Shown piece by piece: positions 22,567-34,634 of a stretch of 64,000 nt of DNA (positions within the stretch are counted from its first letter, which is position 1; every line of letters begins with the position of its first letter). A program made the translations under genes and the position numbers. The notes beneath the pieces are model-generated. The model made no database searches, was not told the origin of the DNA, and was given only the letters and a program-made list of their open reading frames with translations. Origin of the DNA: Sorghum bicolor (lineage: Eukaryota; Streptophyta; Magnoliopsida; Poales; Poaceae); NCBI RefSeq assembly GCF_000003195.3, contig NC_012879.2, forward strand, positions 26,872,949 through 26,936,948. The letters are read 5' to 3'.

Positions 22567-23269
22567 TGTTGATGCAAAATAGATCTACAAACACAAAGGG
22601 CTAATACCCAATTCAAACGTTAAGGCGTGCCAGCCGATTTGACCTTACTATCGGCAAAGGTGATAACTCGAATACTTTAGTCCTGACAACAGCGATGCGC
22701 CCGGATGTCACGGCTAAGAGGTACTCACGCGGAACTTGAGAACACGCCAAGCTTAAGTCGACGAATTCCTAAGAACTCGTAATAAAAGGGAAAAAAGTAT
22801 GACGAAGTCGTCGAAAAGTAGATGCTGGAATATGAGTAAAAACGTGTGTTTGATTGATTGATAGATGTCTCATTACAAGGCCCTAGGGTTCATATTTATA
22901 CCCTGCTCAAAGAGCTACAACTAAACACGACTAGAATTCGAATTCCAAATTACACAGAATCCGTATACAAAACGACTTAAATAAATAAGGAAATAACAAA
23001 GCTATCTCCAGTGACAAACTAAAATTCTTCCATAAACCGATCAGCAATTTCCGGACCCCTCCTCCGTATCATCGGCAGACTCCTTGCCATAGTCATCGGC
23101 AGACTCCTCCATTATAGCCATCGGCATAAACACATCACTGCCTGCAGACTTAGTCACATCCGACCTCTCCTTCATCGGCAACCATCCTCATCGGCAATTC
23201 ATCTTGTAAACAGCATACTGCCACTTTATCCTGCCATCCTGGACACGTGCCCAAAAAACGGTGTCAACA
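22567..23269 (-). repeat. 3' LTR of element B
   Basis: Minus strand TGTTGACACCG to TTGCATCAACA. It holds a TATA box GGTATAAATATG (complement of 22891-22902) and six exact ATCGGCA motifs. Confidence 0.95.
22891..22902 (-). promoter_or_regulatory. LTR promoter TATA box of B (3' copy)
   Basis: GGTATAAATATG on the minus strand, also present in the other LTR at 42033-42044. Confidence 0.6.
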
Positions 23270-23284
23270 CATGCCCCCCAATTT
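23270..23284 (-). promoter_or_regulatory. Polypurine tract of element B
   Basis: AAATTGGGGGGCATG on the minus strand, next to the 3' LTR. Confidence 0.75.
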
Positions 23285-23460
23285 CGGAGTATAAAATTGT
23301 TAATGCTCCAAAATTCTCTGCAGTAATGATGCCTTCTTCCCGCAATTAATGCTCCTAATCTGGTAACCGACAACCTCAATCTGAACAACTCTGATCCTAT
23401 TCTCCCGCAGATTTCTCGAAATCCCCAACTTCCTAAGCGGGCATTTCTCTCTCAACCGTA

Positions 23461-23625
23461 CATCGGCAATAATACCGTTACAAAGATCTGCCGATATACT
23501 GACCAGGACGTTCGTACAAACGGCTACCTCCCCTTTATTCGCCCATCGGTAATATGACCGTTATAGAACGCTGCCGATGGACCGACCAGGAGATCTCGCA
23601 CAGTAAAATATCTTCAGATAATTAC
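23461..23625 (+). repeat. 83-bp tandem repeat upstream of the antisense gene
   Basis: Two diverged units start at 23461 and 23544. Each has CATCGG(C/T)AAT, then ACCGTTA, CTGCCGAT and GACCAGGA in the same order, so each carries a facing motif pair. They end about 130 bases before the TATA box of the plant-mobile-domain gene and look like promoter elements. Confidence 0.7.
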
Positions 23626-23753
23626 CGCTTCCCATCAAATCATCTGCGCAATCCCTTGATTACCGTGCGAACAGTTACCACATCTAACTGAGTACCCTCA
23701 GATTTCTCGGAGGCGGCAAAGAGATAAGTCAGATTTGCCCTTGCCCATTTTGT

Positions 23754-23764
23754 CCTATAAATAG
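23754..23764 (+). promoter_or_regulatory. TATA box of the antisense plant-mobile-domain gene
   Basis: CCTATAAATAG on the plus strand, 149 bases before the ATG at 23913. It points against the direction of element B, so the gene has a promoter independent of the LTR. Confidence 0.65.
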
Positions 23765-23912
23765 TTCCTTCTCGGGTACTCCTTCCCCATCACATCATTC
23801 CACCATCCAACTTTACTTTTCCAGCGGCGGCGCCATCCGAAACTCCCAAGACCTCCGACAAGCACTCCTCCTCATCAACCCCGGTGCCTTCAAACACATT
23901 CTTCGCAGCAAG

Positions 23913-26900
23913 ATGGCCATTGGTTTAGTTGTCCCTGAGGTCAGATCTCCATCTCGTCTCCTGTATATTTTTTCTCGTATCCCTGTTCATCTGTAATTCA
24001 TTTTACTGAATATCTTCCTTTTCCTCTTTCTTCTGTGTTTCCTTTACACCCAAAATCACTAGGAATTGTCCAACAAAATTGTCATTCCTACCGATCAACC
24101 ACACCTTCAATGCCTCGGCCCTCTAGGTGACCCAGATCCAACCGACCTTATCAACGCAGAAACCAACAGGATCCCCTTTAGGGCTGAAAATTTTTCTTTA
24201 GATCTGTGGAAAGACACCTTCCGCTCTTGGCCCAGCCCTACCGTAGGGTGGAAAGACTGGTTCTTGAGGGTCAGCAATTCTCATGAAGTCCAGTGGGGTG
24301 AAAGGAAGCTAGCCCAATGCATCAGGCTATCTATTGCCGATATGCACAGGAACGAGTCGCTGTTGATAGCTGCGTCTCATTTTTGGTCAGATACCCTTAA
24401 TGCCTTCGTCTTTGGCCACGGCCCTGTTTCTCCCACTCTTGCCGATGTAGCTATGCTCACTGGTCTGGACGTGTCTTCTGCCGATAGCACCCACTTCTTT
24501 GATACCGCTCCTAGTGCCAAAGTGGAGACTCGCACTATCGGTGGTTGGTCAGGGTACATTCAGAAGTACCGTGGGAAGGGGCCTGTCACCATAAAGGAAC
24601 AAACCACCTTTCTGAACATGTGGCTGGACAAGTTTGTATTCTGTGGTCGATCGGCAGGACCGACTTCTGTCTATCTATCGGCAGCAGAGAGACTGGCTAA
24701 CGGTGGCCAATTTCCTCTCGGCCGATACTTGCTTGGTGCTGCTTACCATCTTCTCCATCAGGTAGCCCAGAAACTCCTGCTTGGTCAGTCTATCCGCAAC
24801 TTGGGAGGCCCCTGGTGGTTTATTAACATGTGGCTCAATTTGCATTTGCATAAGCGCCTTGACTTCAACTTGTTCACACAGCATTTCCCAAGAGATATAG
24901 CCGAAAATCATGTGTTAGGCGAAGAGGAATCGGCAACACGTGCCCCCCTGAACTTTGGCGAAGCTGCCATAGTTCTACCTGGTTCAGGGAGTAATTCGGA
25001 TCAGATCGGCCGATTCTTCCAGACTCTGTATGAGGGATTGGCCAGAGATGAACGACCATGGTTGTCTTATGATGACCCAGACAGTATGCTCCCTCTAACC
25101 TTCAATCCATTTGATGAAGTTCTTGACAGGGATAATGAGGTGATGATGGCAATTGTGACTCCCAGAGCCATACCAGTGAATTTCTTTGGTAGCACAAAAA
25201 CCTCTCCCCAAACCTATGAATTTTACAACCCATCGGCATTAGCTCGTCAGCTAGCTTTCGGCCAGTTGCCGATTGCACTTCCTTATGCCGATGTGATAAA
25301 ACCCAGAGAACCTATCAGCAACTTTCTTGAGTGGATTCGAGTAGCCCAACTACCACCAAATGCCGATACAGATGTAAATCTGTCAGAATGGGTTCCACCT
25401 GCCTTTATTACTCAGGCATACAAGCTATGGTGGGCAGAATGGAAAGAGCATCTATTCTGCAGATCGGCCCTCTCATACCGCAGCATGATCGACCTCGAAT
25501 ACGAAGTCCCCGATGACACCGTAAGTATTTCAAACCGATGTTTCATTTTTTCAATACTATTTCCATTGGTAGCTTACCCTTGTATTCCTTTTGTAGGTTG
25601 ACAACATCCCCCCATCGGTCAGCAGGAGTGGCAAGCCGATCAACTTGTCTCCATCAGGCCCGATCTCCTCAATCGGCCACAATGCTCCCACTCTGGCTTC
25701 CGTCGTGCATCGGGGTGTGCGCCTCAGGAAAGTCACCACCAAGAGAACTCAGACATCACCTACGGTAGCTGCTTCCACTCTGGCACAGGCTTTCAAGGCA
25801 ATTTGTCAAATCCTTTTCTTTTACACTGACCATTTTTATATCGGCTATATCTGTGCTTATAAACCCCTTTTCGTTGTTGCAGCAAACCGGTGCATCGGCA
25901 AAAGCCAAGCGTCAAAGCACCGATGCCCCCAGTCTAGCCAGCCAAAGAGTAAGGGCACCAAAGGTGTTAAGGCTGGAACAAAGCGCCAGAAAGTAGCAAC
26001 TCCCCCTCCTCCTCCGGTGTCTCCAATTCCAGTGGAGTCTTCTCCTTCTTCTCCAGAAGTCCAGACCCAGCAAGCACTGTCTCCCCAACCAATGCAGGAA
26101 GCACCACAGATGGAAGAACTCCAGCAAGAAGAACCTCAGTTAGAAGCACCCCAAACAGAAGATGTGCCGGCCGACGTAGGCGATCAAACTACCGACCCAG
26201 CAGGCTCAATCATACTATCGGTAGTTTCCTCACTTCAGACAAGTATCATCCCTCCTCAAGGTAACGTACTCTCCTCAAAATTACTGTCGATGAGCTTCTT
26301 CTTTTCGATCTTATAACCTTTTCTATTAACTTTCAGCTGACATTGTTCCATCGGCAACACTTGCCGATCAACCTGTAGCTCCATCGGTACCTCCCAGTCA
26401 AAGGCAAGAAATCGCCTTGAAGCAAGTAAGTCATCCAATTTTCCATCAGTATCACCTGCCGAAGCTTTGGCCATAAAAATGACTTATTTCATCCTCACTT
26501 TCAGGAACAAGATTCTCCCGACAGTTTATTCTCTTTCGCCATTGATATCTCCGAAGAAGAAGGTGAGGAAGCAAGCTCCTCTCGGGCAGTTGGGACTGTA
26601 TCGGCAGAAACCAGGGCTAAGCTGGAAGAGCTATCGGCCATTCTTCATCAAGACACAGCTCAACTGGTCAACGATTCTGACCCAGCCAAGGCCCTGTTCA
26701 AGACCCTTAGAGGCCAAATTCCTGCCGATGCTGAAGAAACCCTCTTCCAGGCTGCACACTTAGAAAGCCGCCAGCTGCAGTACTAGAGAGCCACTCGACG
26801 CCTTGCCGATAGAGCTGCTCAAATCCAGCTTTCTGAGGAGATGATGAAAGAAAAACTCTTAGCCGATGAGAAGCATAAGAACATCGGCACCTTAAAGTCC

Positions 26901-27200
26901 TCAGGTGATTCACTGAAGCAAAAAGTCTCTGATCTATCGGCAAAAAGAGAAGCCCTGCTGGCCGAACTCAAGCAAGTAGAGGATGCTCTGTCTCAGGCCC
27001 AGCAAGAAGAGAGCCAACTGCCGGAGACCATCAAGCATCTCGAGCAAGAACGAAATGCCCACGGTCACAAAGCGCTGCAGTTGAAGAAGAAACTGAAGCC
27101 GATAGAAGGTTCTGCCGATGATGATACCAAAGAGATAGAAACAGCCAATCAGATCCGGCTGCGCGCCATATCGGCGATCCAAGCGCTGCTGAACATCTGA
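23913..27200 (+). CDS. Antisense plant-mobile-domain (PMD) protein gene carried by element B
   Basis: Multi-exon gene opposite to gag-pol. Exon 1 is 23913-23939 (MAIGLVVPE). Intron 23940-24062 has GT/AG ends. Exon 2 is 24063-25520 and encodes the plant mobile domain, including FVFGHGPVSPTLADVAMLTG and WWAEWKEHLFC. Intron 25521-25596; exon 3 starts at 25597. Further GT/AG introns lie at 26261-26336 and 26426-26504; splicing around 25800-25880 is unclear. The middle part is basic then Pro/Gln/Glu-rich. The last exon (26505-27200) encodes a coiled coil. A TAG at 26784-26786 would cut off most of the coil in this copy. PMD proteins (MAIN/MAIL family in plants) act in nuclear silencing and genome stability, and PMD is also known inside transposons. 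The role here is unknown. The gene ends tail to tail with the integrase, about 160 bases apart. Confidence 0.8.
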
Positions 27201-27358
27201 AGCTCTCATCGGCAACACACCTTTGCTCTTCTGCATTTCAGCTTTCTTAATGTCTTAGTCTAGCCGATAGGACTGTTGTCGGCACTTTTTGAAACATTGA
27301 GTCCATCCCCAGATACACTTTAATCCAGCCGATAGGAGTGTTATCGGCATTTAAACTT

Positions 27359-27812
27359 TTATGCATCGACCCGTATGCTGGGGTAGTACTTTTTTAAATA
27401 TTTACCATTTAATGCTCTGGGAAATACAACTCCTTTGAGAGTTTCTAGAATATAGGCATTACCAGGAGCCGATCGACTTATCCGATAGGGACCTTCCCAA
27501 TTAGGAGACCACTTTCCAAACTTCGCACTTTTAGTCCCGACTGGCAAAATTAATTTCCATACCAAATCCCCATCGGCAAACTCCTAAGCCTTCACTTTCT
27601 TATCATACCATCTAGCAACTCTCTTCTTATTTTCTTCTATACTCATTAAAGCTTTTAACCGATGCCCTGCTAGATCATCCAACTCATCGGTCATCAAAGT
27701 GGCATAATCATCGGCGGTTAACTGATCTTGAAAAGATAATCGCCTGGATCCGGCCTTAATTTCCCAAGGCAACACTGCATCATGTCCATACACCAATTGA
27801 TAGGGTGACACC
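27359..27812 (-). pseudogene. Integrase C-terminal part of element B (left of insertion D)
   Basis: Encodes [17 protein letters not shown] and the GDLVW...WEGPYRI beta-barrel region typical of gypsy integrase C-termini. It joins the segment at 37187-38015 across insertion D. One TAG near 27581-27583 interrupts it. The protein ends at 27359 and no chromodomain is seen. Confidence 0.85.
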
Positions 27813-29046
27813 TGTTGACGGTTCTTAAGTATCAATTTTAATTATCAAATAAACAAGAGAATGGACCAATATGCAACCATCACCTAGAATTAGGGTTTGA
27901 TCTGACAGAATTCAACGAGTTTTGTTGTTTATCTATTTCTGCAAGGGGTTATCAGGAAATAAGGAAGAAAGGCCCACATGTCGGGATTACATAGAGATAT
28001 CAACGCACCGCGCAATTTTACTTCATCTAGAAGACTCCAGAAGCCACGAGACCGAAGCGGAGGCAAAACTGGGCCAGGCCCAGGGCGCCCGCCCTGGAAG
28101 CCTGGGCGCTCGCCCCCCTGCTGGAGCCAAATCAGGACTCTTTCGCTCAGGATATTCCACCGACCTATTGGATCAAGAAAAACATAGTACCACCTCGCCT
28201 ATCGACCCAAAAACGCATAGAAGGGGAGGACTATATAAGCAAGGCCCCCTGGCCCCTGGAGAAGACATGAAGAAATTATCATAGAGACTGAGGGGTGCCC
28301 TCGAAGGAAAACCTCTTCTCTAATTAATATTTCTTTTTAGGCTTAGCAATCAATGTAAGGTAGAAATAGATCTTCTAGTTTCTACTAGATTGAGAGAGAT
28401 AGAGTGGAGGTGTAGAGTGGAGGAAGCCCGGCCTGTCGGTGTCTACTCCAAGCTTGTACCAGCGGGATCAAGTTCTCCTAACCCGAAGCTTGCTCCTAGG
28501 ATTCTTCAGTATTTCGACTTCTAAATTCTAGTAAGTTCTTGTTTTATTATTCTTATGGTTTATGAGTTTACTTTAATCTCTTCGCGTAGAGTTTAGAGTA
28601 ATCATTGCTGGCGTAAACGTGGTGTTTAGGCTGGGGTACTCATAGATATTCCCTGACTAGCTGGACCGTGGTAGTAGTGAGGAACGTGACAATTCCGAGC
28701 TACCTTTGTAGATCACATCTCGTTAGCAGGAAGGATAGGGTTTATAGGTGCGGGTTGAACATCCTCTGTGGTGTCTAGATTCCGTTAGCCTCCCCATTAG
28801 AACAGTAGATCATGCTTACCAAGGTTAGAAGGAGACTACGGTTGCAGTCTTCTCTATTTATCACTCACATCGAAAGACATTCTTTGTGCCTAAAGGTTAG
28901 TAGTAATAGACCGGTTAGTCAGATGCACTCTTTCTCCTAGTGGTAAAAAAATAAATACGATACTCTAGATAATTTCCCGGGTGAAGTGCTCACCGATATC
29001 CGTGCGCTTGCGGATTAATTCCTTATTGCGTTCCCAAATATCAACA
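27813..29046 (+). repeat. 5' LTR of element D
   Basis: Starts TGTTGACGGTTCTTAAG and ends AAATATCAACA. Paired GC blocks lie near 28082-28118 and the TATA box CTATATAAGC at 28231-28240. Confidence 0.97.
28231..28240 (+). promoter_or_regulatory. LTR promoter TATA box of D
   Basis: CTATATAAGC, followed by GGCCCCCTGGCCCCTGG. The 3' LTR copy is at 36371-36380. Confidence 0.65.
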
Positions 29047-29054
29047 AGCATTTC

Positions 29055-29072
29055 TGGCGCCGTTGCCGGGGA
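29055..29072 (+). promoter_or_regulatory. Primer binding site (tRNA-Asp) of element D
   Basis: TGGCGCCGTTGCCGGGGA, identical to that of F, 8 bases after the LTR. Confidence 0.9.
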
Positions 29073-29178
29073 GAAAGACGGTCGCTGAAATAACCTGTGT
29101 CTTGCTATTAGCTTGTATCTATACTTTTATCTTTTCTTATCTTTTATATCCTTTATTTATTTTCTTTACTCTTACCCT

Positions 29179-32100
29179 ATGGAAAACCAAAATTCTAAAT
29201 CGATCCATGAGTCTGCAATCCCTTTAGCAACTGACCTTTTACCATGGGAATCATCACAGCCTATCCAAACATCCCAGTATAAGTTAAGTTCTAGGTTGAT
29301 TGCTATGATTCAAAACCTATATTTTTCGGGAAAGGAAGACGAAAACCCTTACCTTCATATTAGATATTTTGAGCAAACATGTGATTGTTTTAGCATTGAA
29401 GGCATTTATGATAAGACTTTACGTTGGAAGCTTTTTCCTTTTTCCTTAAGGGGAGAAGCTAGACAATGGTACAGTCAGAAGGTAAGTCAACAACAAGGTG
29501 AATGGGGAGTTTTACGAGCCAACTTTTGTCTAGATTTCTATTCCCTTGACCGTATAGCCGACCTTAGACTCGAAGTCCTATCTTTTAAACAAAAAGATAA
29601 TGAAACTTTGGGAGAATCCTAGAAACGTTTTTCTGATCTTTTAGAATCTGGTCCAAACCTTAATCTTGAAGACCCTGTTCTTTTATTTCACTATTTTCGA
29701 GGTCTTCATAAAAATCACAAACAAATGCTACACACAATGTCTAGAGGTTCTTTCTTTCGCATCCCTGCTGATGAAGCTAGAGTGATCCTAGATAGAATCC
29801 TAGAAGCTGAGATGGATAATACCCTTTATGATGAAACCTATGAAGCCGAAGTAGACACTCTGCCAAATTCTTCATCTACTTTAGCTATCCCAAGTTTTGA
29901 GCCACAAGAGGAAGAAATTCCACCACCGGACTTCATGCTGGATATAGAATCCGACCTTTTTGCCGATTTTGGAAATATTTCAAACTACCATTCTATTGAC
30001 AAACCCCAAAACGGCCAGTTTAGCATTTATTTACCAAGTGAATATCAATTGAGAGAGCTTATCTCAGTAATGAGTAGCGAATGGTTGGAGGAATCAGAGC
30101 TTTCCTCTGATGTGATCCGTTTGGACACACCCTCTATAACTATACGTTGTGCTTATAATTCTAATCGATTTAATGCTCTTTATAATCCTGTTGTGGGGAT
30201 CAACATTATGTCTGAATCTTTTGCACTTAAACTATTTAAAAATCTTGTCTTAACCCCCACAACAAAGATCATAAAGGAATCTTCGGGACGATTAATCCCC
30301 AGTCTTGGAATTATTAATGTCCTACCTCTTACGGTAGAAGGCTCCATGGTTCATTTGAACTTCTATATCTTTGATACATGGGACTTCGACCTGTTAATAG
30401 GACAACCTTTTAGAAGACTCCTTTATGAAGGTCATACTGGAAAGCTACACATTTCTTTTGGAAAAACTTTTCAATTCCCAATAATAATTTCACACTCCTT
30501 AAATAATAAGGCTGAGTCATTTCTTTTGCCTGATCCTATGGAGGAAGTAAAGGCTGCATCTCTAGAGCTTTTAGATGAATCAGACTTAGAAGACGAAACT
30601 CCTTTCTTCACAGAAGAAGAAGATGAACCTTCTGAGCCTGAACCCTTAGACGTGTTTGCAGAAACACCTAGACCCACCATAGAACTTAAAACTTTACCAC
30701 CCGGTCTTACCTATGCTTTCCTAAACAATAATCCAGAGTTCCCTGTGATCATTAGCGATAAACTCACTCAGGATCAAACTGTGCGATTAATGACCATTCT
30801 TGAGAAACATCACTCAGTATTCGGCTACTCACTTCAAGATCTTACAGGAATCAGTCCTATGATTTGTACCCATCGTATTCCAACAGATCCTTCTGTTACA
30901 CCCTCTCGAGAACCCCAACGTAGACTTAACAACACTATGAGAGAGGTAGTTAAAAAGGAAGTTATAAAGTTGCTGCATGCAGGGATTATATATCCTGTGC
31001 CGCACAGTGAGTGGGTGAGCCCAGTCCAAGTTGTGCCCAAAAAGGGAGGCATGACAGTTATTATGAATGAAAAGAACGAGCTAATTCCGCAACGCACCGT
31101 CACAGGATGGCGGATGTGCATAGACTATAGAAAACTAAACAAAGCCACGAGAAAAGATCACTTTCCTTTACCTTTTTATAGATGAGATGCTAGAGCGGTT
31201 AGCAAACCATTCATTCTTCTGTTTCTTAGATGGATATTCAGGGTATCATCAAATCCCGATCCATCCTGATGATCAAAGCAAAACCACTTTTACATGCCCT
31301 TATGGAACTTATGCTTACCGTAGAATGTCTTTTGGGTTATGTAATGCACCAGCTTCTTTTCAAAGATGCATGATGTCTATATTTTCTGATATGATTGAAG
31401 AGATTATGGAAGTTTTCATGGATGATTTCTCTGTTTATGGAAAAACCTTTGATAGTTGTCTTGAAAACTTAGACAAGGTTTTGCAAAGATGTGAAGAAAA
31501 GCACTTAATCCTTAATTTGGAAAAATGTCATTTTATGGTTAGGGAAGGAATAGTGCTAGGACACTTAGTGTCTGAAAGGGGGATTGAGGTAGACAAAGCT
31601 AAAATTGAAGTAATTGAACAACTACCTCCACCTGTGAATATAAAAGGAATTCGAAGCTTTCTTGGCCATGCTGGTTTTTATCGTAGATTCATAAAAGATT
31701 TTTCATTTATTGCTAGACCACTTACTCTTTTGCTAGCCAAGGATGCTCCTTTCAAATTTGATGATGCATGTTTAACATCTTTCAATTTATTAAAGAAAGC
31801 ACTCATCTCTGCACCAATCATTCAACCCCCTGATTGGTCGTTACCTTTTGAAATTATGTGTGATGCTAGTGATTATGCTGTGGGGGCAGTATTGGGACAA
31901 ACTAAAGATAAGAAGCATCATGCAATTGCTTATGCCAGTAAAACTTTGACAGGAGCTCAACTTAACTATGCAACCACTGAAAAAGAGCTCCTGGCTGTTG
32001 TCTTTGCCATTGATAAATTTAGATCTTATTTAGTTGGAGCTAAAATAATTGTTTACACTGATCATGCTGCATTAAAATATTTGCTCACTAAAAAAGATGC

Positions 32101-33574
32101 TAAACCTCGCCTGATTAGATGGATCTTATTACTCCAAGAATTTGACTTAGAAATAAAAGATAAAAAAGGAGTAGAAAATTCTGTTGCTGATCACTTGTCT
32201 AGAATGTATTTTAAGAGTCCACAGGAAACCCCCATCAATGATTCACTCCGGGACGACATGCTCTACGGGATTAACAGGTCTGACCCCTGGTATGCAGATA
32301 TTGTTAATTTTATGGTTTCAGGGTATGTACCACCAGGAGCAAACAAGAAGAAGCTTATTCAAGAAAGTCGTTCACATATATGGGACGAGCCATACCTCTT
32401 CTGAGTATGCTCTGATGGCTTACTCAGGAGATGTGTGACCACTGAGGAAGGATGGAAGATCATCGACATATGTCATTCATCACCATATCGAGGTCACTAT
32501 GGAGCATTCCGTACACATTCAAAGATCTGGCAGTGTGGATTCTATTGGCCTACAATGTATGAAGACACGAAGCAATATATCAGAAGATGTGGGCCATGTC
32601 AAAGGCACGGAAACATAAATACAAGGGATGCAATGCCACTCACCAACAACCTTCAGATTGAGCTCTTTGATGTCTGGGGAATAGACTACATGGGTCCATT
32701 TCCTCCATCAAAGAAGTGTGAGTACATCTTGGTGGCGGTTGACTATGTCTCCAAGTGGGTAGAAGCATTACCTTGCAAGCATGCCGACAACATCAGTTCA
32801 AAGAGGATGTTTGAAGAAATTATATTTCCAAGATTTGGAGTCCCCAGAGTAGTGATAAGTGATGGAGGAGCACACTTCATCGACAAACGCTTCAAGCAAT
32901 ATCTATCAAGACATGGAATCCGTCACAACGTCGCTACCCCTTATCATCCTCAGACAAGTGGCCAAGCAGAGACTTCCAACAAACAAATCAAGAATATTCT
33001 TCAGAAGACAGTAAATGAAATGGGAACAGCGTGGAAAGACAAGTTACCCGATGCACTCTGGGCATACCGGACAGCATACAAGACCCCAATTGGAATGTCT
33101 CCATACCAATTGGTGTATGGGAAGACTTGCCATCTACCTGTTGAACTAGAATTCAAAGCACACTGGGCCATAAAGAGATGGAATATGGACCTAGATGTTG
33201 CTGGAGATTATAGAAGAATGCAATTATCAGAATTGAAAGAATGGCGAGAGAAGGCATATCACAATTCAAAGATCTACAAAGAAAGAGTCAAGAGGTGGCA
33301 TGACAAGAGAATCAAGAAGAAGGAGTTCACACCCGGAGATAAGGTATTACTTTTTAATTCCAGGGTGAAGCTTTTCGGGCATGGAAAACTCCGGAGCAAA
33401 TGGGAAGGACCATTCAAGGTAATCAATTCATCATCCCACGGAGCTATCACACTTCAAAACAGCGAAGGTACGTTATTCAAGGTAAATGGTCAACGTCTTA
33501 AATTATTTTTAGAGCCCAATGAGGAATTTGAAGAAATAGACGTAGTCCATTTTTACCTTCCCATGGAGAATTAG
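29179..33574 (+). pseudogene. gag-pol of Athila element D (two stops, one frameshift)
   Basis: Starts MENQNSKS at 29179. Gag capsid lies at about 29300-29700 (LRWKLFPFSLRGEARQWY). A protease-like domain follows at 30180-30440, with INIMSESFALKLF and LLIGQPF but no Asp-Ser/Thr-Gly. RT covers about 30950-31600 ([12 protein letters not shown]; active site FMDDFSVYG at 31414). RNase H is at 31850-32210 ([21 protein letters not shown]). Integrase covers 32440-33400 with an HHCC zinc finger, Asp in GIDYMG, Asp in SDGGAHF and Glu in GQAETSNK. Defects are a TAG at 29620-29622, an extra T in the run 31173-31177, and a TGA at 32402-32404. The rest is well preserved, so the damage is recent. Confidence 0.93.
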
Positions 33575-34004
33575 AGCCCGACACTTTTGGTCTGATGGTT
33601 TTGGGTCATATATATATTTTTCTAAATAATTTCGCATCTAGAAACGTGCTCGGAGAAGTGGGCCCACAGAGGAGCCAGAGAGAGGGCGGGCGCCCAGGTC
33701 AAGTGGGCGGGCGCCGAGCCCCTGTTCCCCCTCGGTCCCGACTTTCTCTGTTATGGAAAATGCACTTAGGGTGATCCGAATAATCCCTCGGATGGAAAGT
33801 TTCGCACGCACATCGACGGGAGCAACCCGAACAACCCATAGAGGCATCCTTTTGACCCCTATATAAACAGACCCCTGACCTCAGTTTTCAAACACCAAGC
33901 CCCCAAGCTTTCTCTCCTTCAACTAGAGCTTGATTAGCTCTCCTTTAATTAGAGCTTAATTAGCACTACTTCAATTAAAATGTTATTAGTTCCTTGCTAC
34001 TCCA
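33575..34004 (+). promoter_or_regulatory. LTR-like internal promoter region of element D
   Basis: Contains two GC blocks, GGGCGGGCGCCC near 33684 and GTGGGCGGGCGCC near 33704. A TATA box TATATAAA follows at 33860-33867 and then a pyrimidine-rich leader with a repeated TTAGAGCTTGATTAG-like segment. This repeats the order of GC pair then TATA found in the LTRs. It lies directly before the ORF at 34005. Promoter function is inferred. Confidence 0.5.
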
Positions 34005-34634
34005 ATGGCCGACAAGTACCACGACGATTGGGAAGTCGTCCCCTTCAACCTCAACATGGAGCCAGTGGAAGACCCCGATGCCCGTGCTCTCGTCCCGGCC
34101 AAAACAGAGCGTCAGCTAGAAGCCATGCCATTACGCCAACGCAGCTCCGCCCAATCTTACCATGCTCAACCAGTTCTCACCGCACCACCACAACCCCTAC
34201 TCCTCAAAGGACCATCATCCAAGACGAAGACCACTATCAAGGTGCCAATCGGCACAAGGATCCTTCCACCTAGACCCAATGAGAGGGTCGTTGGAGTCAA
34301 GACCAACCGGAGCGGCGAGATCAGCAGCGTACGCTACACTTCAGAGGAGGAAAGGCCTTACTTTGAAGGGATTAGAGCAGCCAAAGTCCGTTTCATCCCT
34401 CCAAAGGCAGCCCCGAAGCACGCTCTCAATGCTTTTGAAACACCTCCCAAGCGTCGCAAGACTATAATGGATATTGATGAGGAAGTTCGCAGGCTAGATA
34501 GAGTTATCATAGACCTCCAGTCCTCAATTAATTCCCTCACTAGGCAGCTCTCTAACCACAACACCATTATACTAGGCCTTAGGCAGGATCTTGCCAGTGC
34601 CAACAAGAATATCAAGGAATTAGAGCGCCGTTAA
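34005..34634 (+). CDS. Accessory protein of element D (unknown function, coiled coil)
   Basis: A 209-codon intact frame starting MADKYHDDWEVV, in the place where other Athila elements carry an env-like gene. It has no membrane segment and no signal peptide, so it does not look like an envelope protein. The first 80 residues are Pro/Gln/Arg-rich. A central part has basic KRRKT (possible nuclear signal). Residues about 150-209 form a heptad-like coiled coil (DEEVRRLDRVIIDL onward). An ATG at 33980 in another frame precedes it. Unlike gag-pol it has no stop or frameshift. A role in RNA or protein binding is a guess. Confidence 0.6.
   Translation: MADKYHDDWEVVPFNLNMEPVEDPDARALVPAKTERQLEAMPLRQRSSAQSYHAQPVLTAPPQPLLLKGPSSKTKTTIKVPIGTRILPPRPNERVVGVKTNRSGEISSVRYTSEEERPYFEGIRAAKVRFIPPKAAPKHALNAFETPPKRRKTIMDIDEEVRRLDRVIIDLQSSINSLTRQLSNHNTIILGLRQDLASANKNIKELERR

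Noticed and set aside
27922..28284. 120-codon frame in the D LTR (also 36062-36424)
   Set aside because: It lies in U3 upstream of the TATA box, so it is unlikely to be translated. It is shared only because the two LTRs are copies.
29620..32404. Stops in D as programmed readthrough or frameshift sites
   Set aside because: The sites do not lie at gag/pol borders; the extra T is in a homopolymer and the TGA stands between RNase H and integrase. Simple mutations explain them better.
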